From Pseudisothecium myosuroides (lineage: Eukaryota; Streptophyta; Bryopsida; Hypnales; Lembophyllaceae), in contig OX637287.1 in the NCBI GenBank assembly GCA_951799445.1, forward strand, positions 35,989,724 to 36,053,723: DNA of 64,000 nt, in the 5' to 3' direction. Under the pieces are notes generated by a model that did no database searches, was not told the DNA's origin, and saw nothing but the letters and a program-made list of their open reading frames with translations. The position numbers were made by a program, and so were the translations under genes. Shown in pieces: positions 37,801-49,602 of this stretch; the stretch's first letter is position 1; the number at the start of each line of letters is the position of its first letter.

Positions 37801-40637
37801 TGTGTATTGTAGTAACCAGAAATGCTGAGCTAATTTAACATGTCTAGGTAGGGCACTCGCTATTTGCTTGATAAATATCTATTTGCTTGATAAAACAGCA
37901 TTAATCTTATCATAATCTCATGGCAACTTCTGAATGTTCTTCCTGCAGGTCCTATTTCTTATGTATCATTACTTCGCAGCAAGGGAATTTTACAATGCTA
38001 TCCGGGTATTCATAGCTTGTTACGTCTGGATGACGGGGTTTGGCAATTTTTCGTATTACTATATTCGAAAAGATTTTAGCTTGGGTCGTTTTGCGCAGGT
38101 ATGTTGAGTTCACTGAATAGTTTTTGGTTGATGATTCTTTTTATGTGGGACGTTTACTGTTTATTCATGTTCTGAAAAATGAAGGCATTAACGGGATCTG
38201 TTGATGTGACAGATGATGTGGCGACTCAACTTCCTGGTCTTTTTCGCGTGCGTAGTGCTGAACAATGACTACATGCTTTACTACATTTGTCCAATGCACA
38301 CTCTCTTCACTCTCATGGTATATGGGTGTCTTGGTATCTATTCCAAGTATAACGAGGTGCCGAGTGTGATGGCAATTAAAATCTTTCTTTCGTTTCTGGT
38401 CGTGGTAATTGTATGGGAGATTCCTGGCGTATTTGAACTCCTTTGGAGCCCTCTGACTTTTCTTCTGGGTAAGTCTTAAATGTAGTTTTATATCACAATT
38501 TGCCGCATGTCTATGGTTTGTATGGCTGTGTCTATCGTTAAAAAAATTTTACATTGACGAGGTTTTAGATTTTGTGATGTATCCGAGAAGCCACTGTAGG
38601 ATTCCATTCTGTATGTAATTTTGTAGGTCTTTCTGACTGGAGTCTGTATGACAGGGAAACATGTTCATGGATGTCTGATATATTTACCTGAAAAATATTA
38701 AAATGAGTTTGTGTCAGCCGAATGCAGTCTGTATATGTTTTTAGCTTATTATGTTTTTTGGTTCCTTGGGCAGCGTACCAAGACCCATTGGCCAAAACAC
38801 CAACGACCTTGCTGTACGAATGGCACTTCAGATCAGGACTGGATCGATACATCTGGATCATCGGCATGTTGTATGCCTATTTTCATCCTACGGTATGTTC
38901 TAACATTTTATACAAACCTGTTACGTATTTACACCTTTGTATGCATGAGTTTGTCTTGATGCCGCACTTCTTGTTCTGGTGAAGTTCTGAAAATATAAGG
39001 GAGTTTTGATATTGTGCTTGATGCATTGGCTTTGGAGCCCACTTCTAATTCTCACTTCTGAATTTTGTGTTGGCAGGTGGAGAGGTGGTTAGAAAGGATC
39101 GACGAAATGGAGTACAAAATGAGAAGTTTCATTAAGGCTGTTCTTACCTCTACAGCATTGCTTGTAAGTTTAAAAAATTCGTGAGCAACATTTGGTTTTC
39201 AACTTGCTGGGAAAAGGAGTCTTTAATTTCCCTGAAACATGGTATTTTTGCTTACCGAAGGAAATGGAAATGTTATCATGAGGAAAGATTCTGAAATTGT
39301 CTTCTGTTTAACGTTGTGTGATGATTACTGCAGATGGGATATTTGTGGTATATTCACATTTACACTCTTGACAAGGTTTCCTACAACAAGCTGCACCCTT
39401 ATACATCTTGGATTCCTATTACGTATGTCATCCTTCTTAACCTTACTTCTGTTGTCAGGGATAAACTCCTTTGCGCCTGGGGTCTTTGTCAAAGGTTTGT
39501 TGTTTGTATGCTTTTTGACAAATTTTCTGTACGTAGACCATTCAGCAATCTTACTTGCTCTGGTTATGGTGGATTTCCGCTGTCACATCGTAATTCAAGG
39601 CACTTGTGATTGACTCGACTCTGTCGACTTTAAATCGAATGCAGAGCGTATCTTATCCTTCGAAATGTATCGCAATCATTTCGCAACTACTCTCTCACTC
39701 TCTTTGCGTAAGTACCCTTTGATAATTTTGCCTTCCCTCTACAATTTTATATGCCTATTTGTCTTTTCTAGTTTCATAACGTTTAGAGTCTGCCATATGT
39801 TCACCTTGGACGATCTGAGAAATGTAGATTGCCCGGTATGTACCTAACGTTTTGATACAGGTGGTTAGGGAAGATTACACTCGAGACATACATTTCGCAA
39901 TTCCACATATGGCTCAGGTAAGCGAACTTTCAAGTGTGTGTTCATGAAATTGTCGAGTGTATCTCGTTATGCTGCAGTATTCTGTCTGTTATTTCTCAGA
40001 CTTCGCTGCAGGGACCAGGCCAATGTGGCAGCGTCCTAAACTAGTGATTCCTTGCCTCTCAGGACTGGTGTGTCGAATGGCCAACCAAAACTGCTGCTTT
40101 CCCTTATTCACAACTATCCATTGCTCAACTTCATGGCCACGACTGCTATTTACGTATTGGTAAATTATCTACAAACAAATCTGATGTTCCATTAGAGAGC
40201 GTTTTAGTTAAGGCTGGTTTCAATTTTCAATATGTTTCTTTATCATTTTGGACACTTGTTTAGCATCTGATATTTGGGATGCTATTCTGCGACAGGTATC
40301 TTACCGGTTTTTCGAGTTGACAAATTGCTTGAAAAATACTTTTGTCCCTCATAAAGACAATGCACGACTGTACCAAATGGCTACAGCTGGGGCAATTATA
40401 TGTATCATCTTGTACGCTTCGGCTCAGCTCACCATCCACCTCCCAAGGCTCTTGGTAAGCCCGGTGAATGACTTCAAATATTTTCTCTTTTTGATCGTCT
40501 ATAAGACCTTGTTTGTACTCATTCAGAGTCTTATTTAATTGAAATGATTCTTTGGGTACTTTGGAACGGGCAAACCATATATCTTAACGTTCAGAATTAA
40601 CATTTTCTTTTTTAAATGCTGTTTGCAGGGTCTTTAG
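34900..40637 (+). CDS. RWA: REDUCED WALL ACETYLATION (RWA) family protein
   Basis: Sixteen exons: 34900-34962, 36017-36108, 36425-36562, 36692-36748, 37121-37193, 37365-37523, 37949-38098, 38213-38468, 38774-38892, 39077-39163, 39334-39422, 39645-39707, 39861-39917, 40063-40159, 40296-40454 and 40629-40637, giving 555 residues (Arabidopsis RWA2: about 568). Hallmarks are AGQVAFFLG and ITAWIYAE at the N-terminus, then [23 protein letters not shown]-like [72 protein letters not shown] and a C-terminal FELTN. RWA proteins are polytopic Golgi proteins of the Cas1p-related class that supply acetyl groups for cell-wall polysaccharide O-acetylation. Exon 1 (21 codons) is weakest; it is supported by the in-frame ...QAGQ/V junction. 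The last exon is only GLY-LEU-like plus stop; reading through the preceding donor would instead end at 40538. Intron 1 is 1054 bp and contains a tandem duplication. Confidence 0.93.
34991..35425 (+). repeat. Tandem duplication in RWA intron 1
   Basis: 34991-35195 and 35238-35425 are direct copies. Shared tracts are CGTAGGAC-TTGA, GAGTGT-AAACAGAGAG, CGTGAGGAC / CGCGAGGAC, AGAAACGCC, GAGACAGGCC and CTTGGAGTGATTCATG. The minus-strand 253-codon frame across it (34607-35368) has an internally repeated composition and is unlikely to be a gene. Confidence 0.85.
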
Positions 40638-40639
40638 GT

Positions 40640-41586
40640 GGAGACAATACATGTTTAGATCCTTTTCCAGGATACGTAATGAGTATCTTGATCATTCATA
40701 CATTTTAGTCTTCACGTTCTATGGTTAAGGCACGACAAAGTGCCTCTGTAATCTCCTTGAGTGACCTGCAGTAGTAGACTTGAAAGTTCCATCAATTTTT
40801 CACCAGGTAGTCTTATGGTGGTAGATTCTATTTTTAGCATCTTTCTTCTCCAATCCTCCTTCAACAAGTTCAATGGGGGTTGCCATCAATTGATGTTATC
40901 AATTTTGTTCCAGAATTCTTGTTTACATTTTCCTTATTCTTTTCAGTTGACGTGAAGTTAAGATTTTTGCATTTTGACTATTCACTCGTTGTGGGGATGC
41001 GAATTTTCACTGAAGTCATTTTGTCTTCAATGTCCGTCAACATTCAATTTTTTCAAATATTCAACCAGAACTTGTGTTTCGTTTCATATGCTTTTAGCTT
41101 AGGTAGTGTAAGACAGAAATGTAAGACGGGAGAGATTACTAAAGCGAAGTATTGAAATCATTATAGTGCAGACTACGAATTCTGCAATGAAATCATGCAG
41201 ACTACGAATTTCCTTAGTTTCAGTTTACGGGGCTCCTGCATTGAAGGATAGGGTAGGATAATTGCCCCTAATTGTGCTACAATGTAAAGCCTCTTCATTT
41301 CAGTATATGAATCTGGGTCTGTCATTCTTTTTGTCAATGTTTGAAAAAATCTTGCAATACAATTATCCTACCTGATGGACATGCCACTAACCCTGGAAGG
41401 ACGCTGCTGTATCACCAAGCTAACCCCTAAAATTCATTCATGTTTAGAGGCCCAAAATTGCTTCAAAGTACTCATCTCCAAAGCCGGGTCAAAATCTTCA
41501 TTAATATTTACTTTTTAATAAATCTAACCGTAGGATCCTTTAGTTCACTTGTTCAAGTACATTGTCCCCATACAACTCGCACATTG
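40640..41586. other. RWA 3' flank
   Basis: Probable 3' UTR and flank. Near 41170-41215 the phrase GCAGACTACGAATT is directly repeated. At 41423 a TAACCCCTAAAATTC tract and at 41515-41540 an AAATCTAACCGTAGGATCC tract resemble pieces of the TTAA-flanked family, so a small decayed fragment may lie just before copy E. Confidence 0.5.
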
Positions 41587-42274
41587 TTAACCCCTAAAAG
41601 GACCAAGGTCTTTCTTGGGGCCAAAAAACACTCAAACTATCATATTTATTGTAGAGTAAAAAATTTGAAAATTATTTTTTTTCCATATCTAACTGTAGAT
41701 CCTACACCTAACTAGTATGCAAATGAGTGGAATAAATTTCAGAAATTTTAACTGCACAAATTGCAAGATATCTATGTTTAAAGTGAAGAAAACATGTTTT
41801 TTTGCATATTGTGGGACTAAATTATTTGACTTTGAACCTTCTTACATAAATTTTTTGCATTGAAGAGTTTTGAAACTTAAATTTTTATAGTGGGGAATTC
41901 ATTTGAGAATCTAGGAATTTTTTTTTCAAAATAACTTAATTTTTATCCTCAAAAAAATTGTTAAATAGGAATAAATATAAGACAAGAGGAAAATCTAAAT
42001 TATTAATATCTCTAAGATAGAATTAAATTGCACTAATCTCAATGGTGAGATTGTTCTAGCAAGCAAGCTAAACTATGTGGAACGTTTTTTTTTTTAAATT
42101 GTAAGAATTGCGTTCATAAATAAATCCTACAAGTTATTTTTCCAAGAAGATGCTTAGATTGCTTGAAAAACAATAACTTTCACATCACTTATCGAAATGA
42201 AATGAATCAAAACTTCCATGTAGACAAAAATCCATACCTTAAATTAGGTTGTTTGTTTTGTTTGTTTTGTTTTA

Positions 42275-42489
42275 CTATAAGAAACCCGCTTTTTAGGTGA
42301 GAGCTCTAATTTTTTTTAAACAAATTTTAGGTGATGTCCAATACAACAAACCCATGTTTTTATGTCAACATTGTTGTTAAGTTGGACGTTTTTGTTGACA
42401 TAAAAACATGGTTTTGTTGCATTGAACATGACCTAAAATCCGTTTTAAAAAAAATAGGGCTCGTCATCTAAAACGCGGGGTTCTTATAG
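42275..42489. mobile_element. CTATAAGAAACCC foldback MITE, copy 1
   Basis: A 215-bp element that begins CTATAAGAAACCC and ends with the inverted GGTTCTTATAG, with an inner pair CATGTTTTTATGTCAACA / TGTTGACATAAAAACATG. Left flank TA, right flank TG (worn TA). It lies inside copy E. A better-preserved relative is at 63305-63496. Confidence 0.82.
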
Positions 42490-42704
42490 TGTTTGTTTAT
42501 TATGTTGAGATATCCCAGACCGTGCGTCCCACGGTGGCATGCTGGGTATCGTCAGAAAGCCCTCGACGAGGAGGGGTGCACGGGCTTTGTTTTGTGGTGT
42601 TTAGACCTACAATAGGAAAGTTATAAAATTTGTTTTGTTTTTAATTTTTAAAAATTACAAAATTACTTTTACTTCAATTTTAACTGTGGCAACGGCATAG
42701 GCAC

Positions 42705-43011
42705 ACTAAGGTAGCAACACCCATAACCATCACCTTCAAAATCTTGAAAAATCTGTGGAAGTAAATAAATAAATATGATTACAAGGATGTACAATATCTG
42801 AACATCAGGCCCTAGTATTGGTATAAGGTGCAATTATAGTTGGCTCTTTAAAAGTTCATAACTTATTCTCACAGTATCCAAATAATACATTCAAAAGTGC
42901 ACGTGCATTATTTTTTTCTTGCTAATAGGATCCTATAATTTCTAGGATTTTTATTAATAACAATCATGTTCAAAATCCTTATTTGACGGTTATGAGTGTT
43001 GCTACCTTAGT
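42705..43011. mobile_element. Foldback MITE with ACTAAGGTAGCAACAC ends
   Basis: A 307-bp element with left arm 42705-42728 and right arm 42988-43011 that are reverse complements with one or two mismatches (ACTAAGGTAGCAACAC / GTGTTGCTACCTTAGT). The interior shows further inverted tracts (TTCAAAATC). No coding; no clear target duplication. Nested in the foreign block within copy E. Confidence 0.78.
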
Positions 43012-43649
43012 ACAATAATCTATGAGGGAAAAAAAATTTGATTTAATTTTTTGATTTTTTTTTACTGCCCAATCTCCCTTGTTTTAAGCTTATTTGGGCA
43101 TAGTTGTTGTTCTTGGGCACCAATTGAAAAAAAAATTATATTTCTACCAGCGTTTACAAACCTGGCTAAAATTCGCTCCATCACTACTTAAAATTTTCAG
43201 TAGCTAGAAGTACATTGGAGAAAATCCTTAGAAAATTTATATTTTAGTCAAGATTGCAACAACAACCAATAGAATTTGATAGCCAATTGTTACTTCCTCT
43301 ACATTGAAATTAGCATCTGTTTAGTCAGTTTTGAGTTATAGTACTTCCAATCATTGTTTACTACTTGCAAAATCCTTTCTTTTCTAATTTTTTTTAATGC
43401 CACTTACTCTCAATGTAGCCAAAGTTAATGCTTGTTTGTCTTGAAGGTAGCATATTGCACTAAATTCCATAAATTAGGTAGCATATCACACTAAATTCCA
43501 TAAACTAGCAGTCTAGGATCATTGACTCCTACAAAGATAATCAATTTTTCTATCTTCAAAATGAGTTTCAAAAAATCATGACAAAAATTGAAACCGTACC
43601 TGCCCAAAATCCAATTTGTCCCCCAAAGGAACAATGGTTTTTTAAATTT

Positions 43650-44610
43650 GAGTTTTTATTCCCCCAATCAGTGCTTGTAGCAACATTAGTTCCTTTGTGA
43701 TTTATGAAAATTATCTTTGGTTCAGCTGAGAAAAGTTATGCATCTAAAACATACACTTTTTCTTAGACCAACAATTTTGGACACATTTTGAAAAAAGATC
43801 ATATTATTAGGAAATGAAAACAATAGTGAATTCAATTGGTTTGAGAACTTTTAGAGTCTATATGAATATACTACAAATTTTCAAAGTTGAGGTTATAGAA
43901 ACACCTACTATTGACTACCCTTAATTGGACACCGTGAAGTACAAAATGCTTCAACTTTTATTTGTTGCTTTAAATAACTCTTCAACTTCCCGTTTATTTC
44001 TTTTGAAAACTAATGTTGAGTTTGAACAAATGCTTTGTCATATTTGGATCAATGAGCGGTTGTTGTGAACTCTATTCTAGCTTGTGGCAAGTGTTTGGTG
44101 TTGCAAAAGGGTGAAGATACTTTTAACAAATTAAGGTTTTCTAAAGGGCCGTTCGAAGGTGCATGAAAAATTTGTTACTTATTCCATGTGTGTGGTGCCC
44201 ACATATTTGAGCATGACAATATTTAGATGTTAATTAACTTCCAAATGAAAGATGCTAATTTTTGTATCATCAATCTAACTGTGTATGTTTTGTCACTTTG
44301 GGGTACATAATTCAATTTCATTCAGGAAATCAAATGCCATTGTGCACAGACCATTGGAGATCAGGTAGTAGCGAGATTATATTGTCAAATCTTCAAATAA
44401 CTCGTAACTGATGGAAATTACCAAAGATTCAAACTTGGGTCAACAAGAACAATATCTTGGCAAACTTGGCTTTCATAAAGGACCCCAACCACTAGGAAAA
44501 ATTTGAGACCTTAAAAGAGATCGCAAGTTTTTTTATTTTCGGCACCCCCAGGGTACAATTACAAGGAAAAAAATTGTCAATCTGACATGGAACTAACTTC
44601 AACCATTGCC
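43650..44610. other. AT-rich spacer with decayed repeats
   Basis: No gene supported. It follows the worn end of copy E and precedes the gag remnant, and may include decayed retroelement sequence. Confidence 0.5.
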
Positions 44611-44618
44611 TTTATAAC

Positions 44619-45669
44619 TCATTTTCCAAAGTTTAGCTCTAATGGTAATCCTGTCTCTCTTGAGTGAATTTTTCCTTCTTTAAAAAACACAATACTATTA
44701 CGCAATGCTTCCATAAAATGAGAACAGTCCCTTCTTGAATGTTCAAGACTATCACACCACATACAACAAAGAGGCATCCTTCCTCCTATCTGCACAAGGT
44801 TTGGTTTCAATGATGTTGGTTCACTTGAAATTTGACTTCTCTCCTCAAGTCTAGCAAACTTCAATTGCAAATCCCGCATATCCTTTCACAACTCATCCAT
44901 GGTTGAATCTTCAACCGTTGCATGAACATGAGACGGCCTGGAGCTAGACGGATTGCTATACAAGTGCATCACGGTCAGTACCTCAGCTTTAACATTGACA
45001 AACTTATCTTTCCGCCATTGTTTTTTAGTAAGCAATGATATAGCCCCCTCTACATCCTTCCAGTCAGACTTCAACCCACGCTCTTCATTATGATCTTCCA
45101 AAAGCGGTTCAAGTTTTTCTTGCAACCATGGATCCACCGCCCAATTCCGTCTTTTCCACATGCAAAGTTGTTTTCTCAGTCCCCGTCAATTGCACATGTT
45201 GATGCTCAAACTCCTTCAATAATTCATTTGCCGATAAATCCTTATTAGGGTGCACCACCCACTCCAAGAATGTCCTTTTGGTTACCTTCTCCAAATCCTC
45301 TATAAAAAATTCTTCCTTTATTGATTGTACAAATGCCTCCCAAGTCCCACCATCATGCTCTCTTAACTCCCTCACCCTTTCACAAATCTCAAGGACTATG
45401 GAGAGCTCAAAACTCTCAATCATCTCACACTCTGAAATTTGGTTCAACTCCATCTCTCTTGCATAAAATCGAATATACTTTAAAATGTCCCTCCCATCAA
45501 ATTGATCCATCTTGTTCACAATAGAGTGCAATGCTTTGGTTGCCATTGCTTTCCTTTGCTGCTCAACTTGTTGTTACCTCATAAATAAGTTGAATGCCTC
45601 AAACATCTTCATTGTGCCTTCATCCAATGTGCCAAGTGGATCACCCCTTTGTCCATGTTGATCTTCCAT
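44619..45669 (-). pseudogene. Disabled retrotransposon gag remnant
   Basis: A minus-strand reading runs from ATG at 45669 to a stop at 44619 (about 350 codons). It is broken by in-frame stops at 45576-45574 and 44888-44886 and by a frameshift near 45150. The N-terminal part has the look of a plant LTR-retrotransposon gag (MDQFDGRD, a helical middle, WEAFVQSIKEEF). The C-terminal part has a zinc knuckle C-x2-C-x4-H-x4-C at about 44765-44724 (CMWCDSLEHSRRDC). Gag proteins package element RNA. No protease, reverse transcriptase, integrase or LTR is visible nearby, so this is an isolated fragment. Ty3-type origin is likely but unproven. Confidence 0.78.
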
Positions 45670-45725
45670 ATCTATCACAAATACAAAGCACTGCCACTTC
45701 AAATTCTTCATGTTGGGTTTATTAA

Positions 45726-46656
45726 ACCCTAAAGGACCATTGTCCCTACGGGGGACAAATGCGTTTTCGGGTAGGTACCTACGGGCTGAAATTTTCTCCT
45801 GATTTTTTGAAACTTTTTTTGGAGGTAGAAAAACTGATTAGCTTTAAGGGAATATAATTTTTTTTACAATCGGTGCCCGTAAAAAAAAGTTATGACCATA
45901 TAAGCTCAAAATAGGCTACGGGGAGCAGCTCGGGCAGCAAAAAAAAAATGGACAAAAATTTGAATTTTTTTTTTAGTATTTTTTTTCTCATAGGTTATAT
46001 TTTTGGCTATCTGGAAAGCTTTGATTCATTTCATTTGACTTTGTTATGAGGAAGTTATGGACATTCTTGTTTTTCAGGCAGTTAGAGCATCTTCTTGAAA
46101 AAAATAACTTTAGGATTCATTTCTGAATGCAATTTTTCAAATTTTTCAATTTTTTTTTTTGCATGGTCTGATTTACTTGTTAGAACAATCCCACCATTGG
46201 GATTAGTGCATTTTAATTCCATCTAAAATATATGAATATTTTAGATTTTCCTTCTATCTCGTACCTACATCTACTTAACAATTTTTTTAAGAATGATAAT
46301 TAAGTTTTTTTTGAATTTTTTTTTTTCCTAGACTCTCAACTCAATTCTCCACTACAAGCATTAAAAGCTCAAAACTCTGTAGTGCAAAAATTTTAAGTTA
46401 AAAATGTTCAAAGTCAAAAAATCCAGTCCCGCAATGTGCTGAAAAACTTGATTTTTCCACTTTAAACACAGATATCTTGCAATCTATGCGGTCAAAAATT
46501 CTGAAATTTTTTCCACACTTTTTAATACTAGTTAGGTGTAAGATCCTATGGTTAGATGTGAAAAAAAAAACAATTAAATTTTTTTTTAACTCTTTGCTAC
46601 AGAAATGGCAGTTTTCAGTGTTTTTTGGCAGAAAAAGGGCCTCGGTCCTTTAGGGA
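45726..46656 (+). mobile_element. TTAA-flanked element, copy B
   Basis: A 931-bp element with TTAA on both sides (45722-45725, 46657-46660). The terminal base is changed at both ends (ACCCTAAAGGACC ... GGTCCTTTAGGGA), otherwise it is nearly collinear with copy C. It lies 57 bp from the start of the gag remnant. Non-coding. Confidence 0.85.
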
Positions 46657-46754
46657 TTAAAAGATGTCGCGAAGTTTGATGTCTATTTGGAAAAGCACGA
46701 AGCTTCTAGCTGTGGTGAATGTTTGTATATTTTTAAAAACTAGTCAAGAGTCAA

Positions 46755-46845
46755 GTACAAAGTATCAAGATTCAAATATCAAATATTAAGAATCAAACAT
46801 CAAATATTAAGAATCAAATATTAAGAATCAAATATCAAAATTTAT
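46755..46845 (+). repeat. AT-rich minisatellite
   Basis: Several imperfect copies of ATCAAATATTAAGAATCAAA in direct tandem. No coding role. Confidence 0.75.
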
Positions 46846-47159
46846 AAATATATTAACTTCAAAAAAACACCTCATCATAATCCCCTCCCCTTTCCTTCAT
46901 CTTCCTATTTCCTTGAAGTACTAATCATTTAAATAAAAATAGTTAAAACTTAAAATCAAATGTAAAAGCTAAAATAAAAATAAATGCCACTCGACTTTTG
47001 AGTAACTAAACTCCTATTGTAGGACTAATATGAAAATATATAAATGTTTATTTTTAACTAATAGATGGCCCACATCACGACAATGTTTCCCATAGCACTA
47101 GGAGATCAAAGCTCAAAATGGAACTCAATGCATACAAGGTGCACGCGCAACGCTTTCAG

Positions 47160-47680
47160 AACAAACTTTTAGGGTTTTGTAGAATTTTCAAAAATTTCGA
47201 GGGTGTAAGGAATTGTTACAGGGCGTTCAATTTGTCGTTTGAGATGAAAGAATCGTTAAGGAGGTTGCAGTGATTTGTCATTCTGAGTTGACCAATCCGA
47301 TCAAGGAAAATATACTTCTTTTACTCTCTCTCAATCTCTCTGGCTGGTCAAACGAGGTTTTAGGGTTTCTAAAATTTTGAGTGTGTCGAAGATTGTGAAC
47401 AAGAATTGATTTTTTGTTTGAGATTCAAGAATTATGGAAGAATTTGCAGTATTTATTTTCATGGTGGTGATTAATCATTATATCATTCTAAGCAAACTAA
47501 CCTGATCAAGGAGAGGATCTCGTCTCTCTGTCTCTCTCTGTGGCTGAGCTTTTAGGGTTCGTGATATTTTCGAAGGGGGGAGCTATTGAGAATACAAGAA
47601 TTATTGAGGAGGTTATAGTGTGGTGATTAATCTCGCATGTTGTTCTGAGCTAACTAATTTGATCAAGGAGAGCATCCGCA
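47160..47680 (+). repeat. Three tandem units leading into a CSN1 fragment
   Basis: Units anchored at about 47281, 47486 and 47643 share CATTCT/GTTCTGAG, ACTAA..TGATCAAGGAGAG, a CTCTCT(G)-rich tract, TTTTAGGGTT and GAGGAGGTT-like motifs. Spacing is about 205 then 157 bp. The third unit runs into a CSN1 coding fragment, and the shared LTNLIKESI coding tract suggests that exon DNA was part of the amplified unit. Confidence 0.65.
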
Positions 47681-47979
47681 TGGGTTATAATGACTTGGGC
47701 AATTTTCATTACGCACAAGGTGAACTTCAGCAAGCGTTTAAGACTCACGACTCTTGCGGACTCACGACTATTGCACCACCTCCAAACACATAATTGCCAT
47801 GTGCTTTGAATGTTATTTTGGTTAGCATTGAGCTTGGCCACTTTGTCCATGTCTCTAACTATGTTTCTGAAGCAAATCAAAAGCCTGGTATGCAAGACCC
47901 CGTCATATTAGCCAAACTCAAGTGTGCCGCCGGTTTGGCTGACCTTAAGAGTAAGAAGTACAAGCTTGCTGCCCGAAAG
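47649..47979 (+). pseudogene. CSN1: CSN1 (COP9 signalosome subunit 1) fragment
   Basis: The translation matches a central piece of CSN1/FUS6: LTNLIKESIRMGYNDLG, then FHYAQGELQQAFKT, then (other frames) HDYCTTSKHIIAMC and NVILVSIELGHF, and finally AKLKCAAGLADLKSKKYKLAARK. CSN1 is a TPR/PCI scaffold of the complex that removes NEDD8 from cullins. Only about 110 of some 450 residues are present. A short duplication (CGGACTCACGACT / AAGACTCACGACT) and at least two frameshifts break it. It stops at K/GTGTAT, an exon edge, so it may be a copied genomic exon rather than a cDNA. No PCI domain follows. Confidence 0.85.
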
Positions 47980-49590
47980 GTGTATCTTCTATCGCTATGC
48001 CTGATCTTGAGTTTGTGTATTGATATTCAAAGACACATTGACAATGGAACTAATAGTCGATAGCTTGTTGTGAGGATTGAGTTTTTAAGCTTCATCTGAA
48101 GCTGCAAGACGTTTTGCTATTCGCTTAGGGTAGATTAGTTTCTCTAAATCCGAACAGCAAAGACAATCATATTCAAGGTTAGAGATGTAGGCTAGGAGTT
48201 TTAATGAACAACATTGCGGGAGTGATTGGCCTATTGACATTGTTTCAGCAGCAGCCGGAGCTGGAGGTCTTGAAGCTGCGCATTGCTTTGTTAGAACAGA
48301 GAGATGGAGCGACAATCGATTTCAAAAGAGATTACATTGTGATGCACTTGTGGTTTGTTTTTGGTAATCTTTTAAGCATCATTGATGTTACTGAGCAAAC
48401 TTATTAGCACTATAGTGCCCAGCGATGAAAAGAAGAAAAGTCAAGAAACTTGAATATTGAAATCTGGACAGTAGCAAAGCATATCCTGCACTTCTCTTTC
48501 TAGCAATTTTTTGTGTGTCACAGCCTGAGAATTTATTGTGGTGTATTCAATTCAAGTGCTATCTTTGACCAGTCCCAATTTAGTCCCGAAGTAGACTACC
48601 AAAGTTTACTTTACATCTGTCTGTTCTGCTTCATTCAGTAATCAACTCACTTAAGGTGGGTACTCTCCAAACCGCCACTTTTTGCTATTGTGCCTCGTTA
48701 CCATTAATAGAATAGTCAAATTTTCATATTTTGTTATTGGGACCAAGTGAAAAAAGGTTCCAACGCGTCAAAGAACGCAACTTTTGGGCTGCCGTATACT
48801 AAAGTTATTAAGGACCAAAGTTTGGTTCTAAAGCAATTTCTTCCACATTGGTATATAATAGATTTTAGATGTACATAGAGTGAAAATGATAGTTTAAGGA
48901 TTAGTACTTGAGGTATGTTTCTACAATGATTTTTTGAAAGATTCACTTATAATTAAATCCCTATACAACTTTGAATAAATCCAATAATCAAGGTAGGTGG
49001 TCACTTGGGCATTTAAGATTAACTTTGGAAGGATGCAATCTCCCACAACCAAGGTAGTCACCAAAATACTCCAATTATTGAACCAATAGGTGCATTCATC
49101 GTTTCTATAGTTAATAGTGAAGACATCTATTGTACCTTTTAGGTCTACACCATCTTTACGGGGTTAAGTTTGACTTAATTCAAATATTTTAAAAAAGATG
49201 TATTTGTTTATCTCATTAATTTTCATGCCATGTATAAAAAAGAATTTTCTCAAATAAAATTGAATAAAATTCATCATTCTTTGTTCAACCAATAAATGTT
49301 TCAAAATCATCTATAAGCCATCTTTTGATCTTGCCAACAATACTAAAAGTAAGCAAGTTCAATTTGCCTTCTTCGTCAATTTAAGCTTCACATATACAAC
49401 ACAGTTCATTGTTTTAATAATGTTTAATCCTATTATTAGTATATATTATATTGTACAATTCGTTTCACTGGGTTAAAGTCATCTACAATGAGCTTCCTAG
49501 GAAACATAACATTTTTTTTTGTAACTCTAGATAACAAGACATAGACCAGTCCCGGTGTAAATGCATCACAAATATCAATAACTACTTTTG
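47980..49590. other. Flank of the CSN1 fragment and AT-rich spacer
   Basis: 48204-48407 keeps an open frame (67 codons) with a helical Gln/Leu/Glu-rich part (about residues 16-40), preceded by TGTTTCAG, a possible acceptor. I cannot assign it to CSN1 or any family. The rest to 49.6 kb is AT-rich with nothing recognised. Confidence 0.45.
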
Positions 49591-49602
49591 CGATTGACTT
49601 AA

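Larger units (their letters stand above)
41591..43641 (-). mobile_element. TTAA-flanked element, copy E (inverted, interrupted)
   Basis: The left end reads TTAA/CCCCTAAAAGGACC (TTAA 41587-41590), in the same orientation as copy D. The right part (about 43020-43641) matches the other end of the family up to CCCAAAGGAACAATGG; the last dozen bases are worn. About 780 bp of foreign DNA (about 42248-43020), including two other foldback elements, separates the halves. Nothing is coded. Confidence 0.75.

Noticed and set aside
38711..38982. Plus-strand frames around RWA exon 9
   Set aside because: They read through splice sites; only 38774-38892 matches the RWA family.
42510..42600. A GC-richer tract (CCCACGGTGGCATGCTGGG...) as a possible SINE head
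   Set aside because: No A-box/B-box pair or poly(A)-like tail could be identified.
45278..45524. Plus-strand frames at 45.3-45.5 kb
   Set aside because: They are the antisense of the gag remnant.
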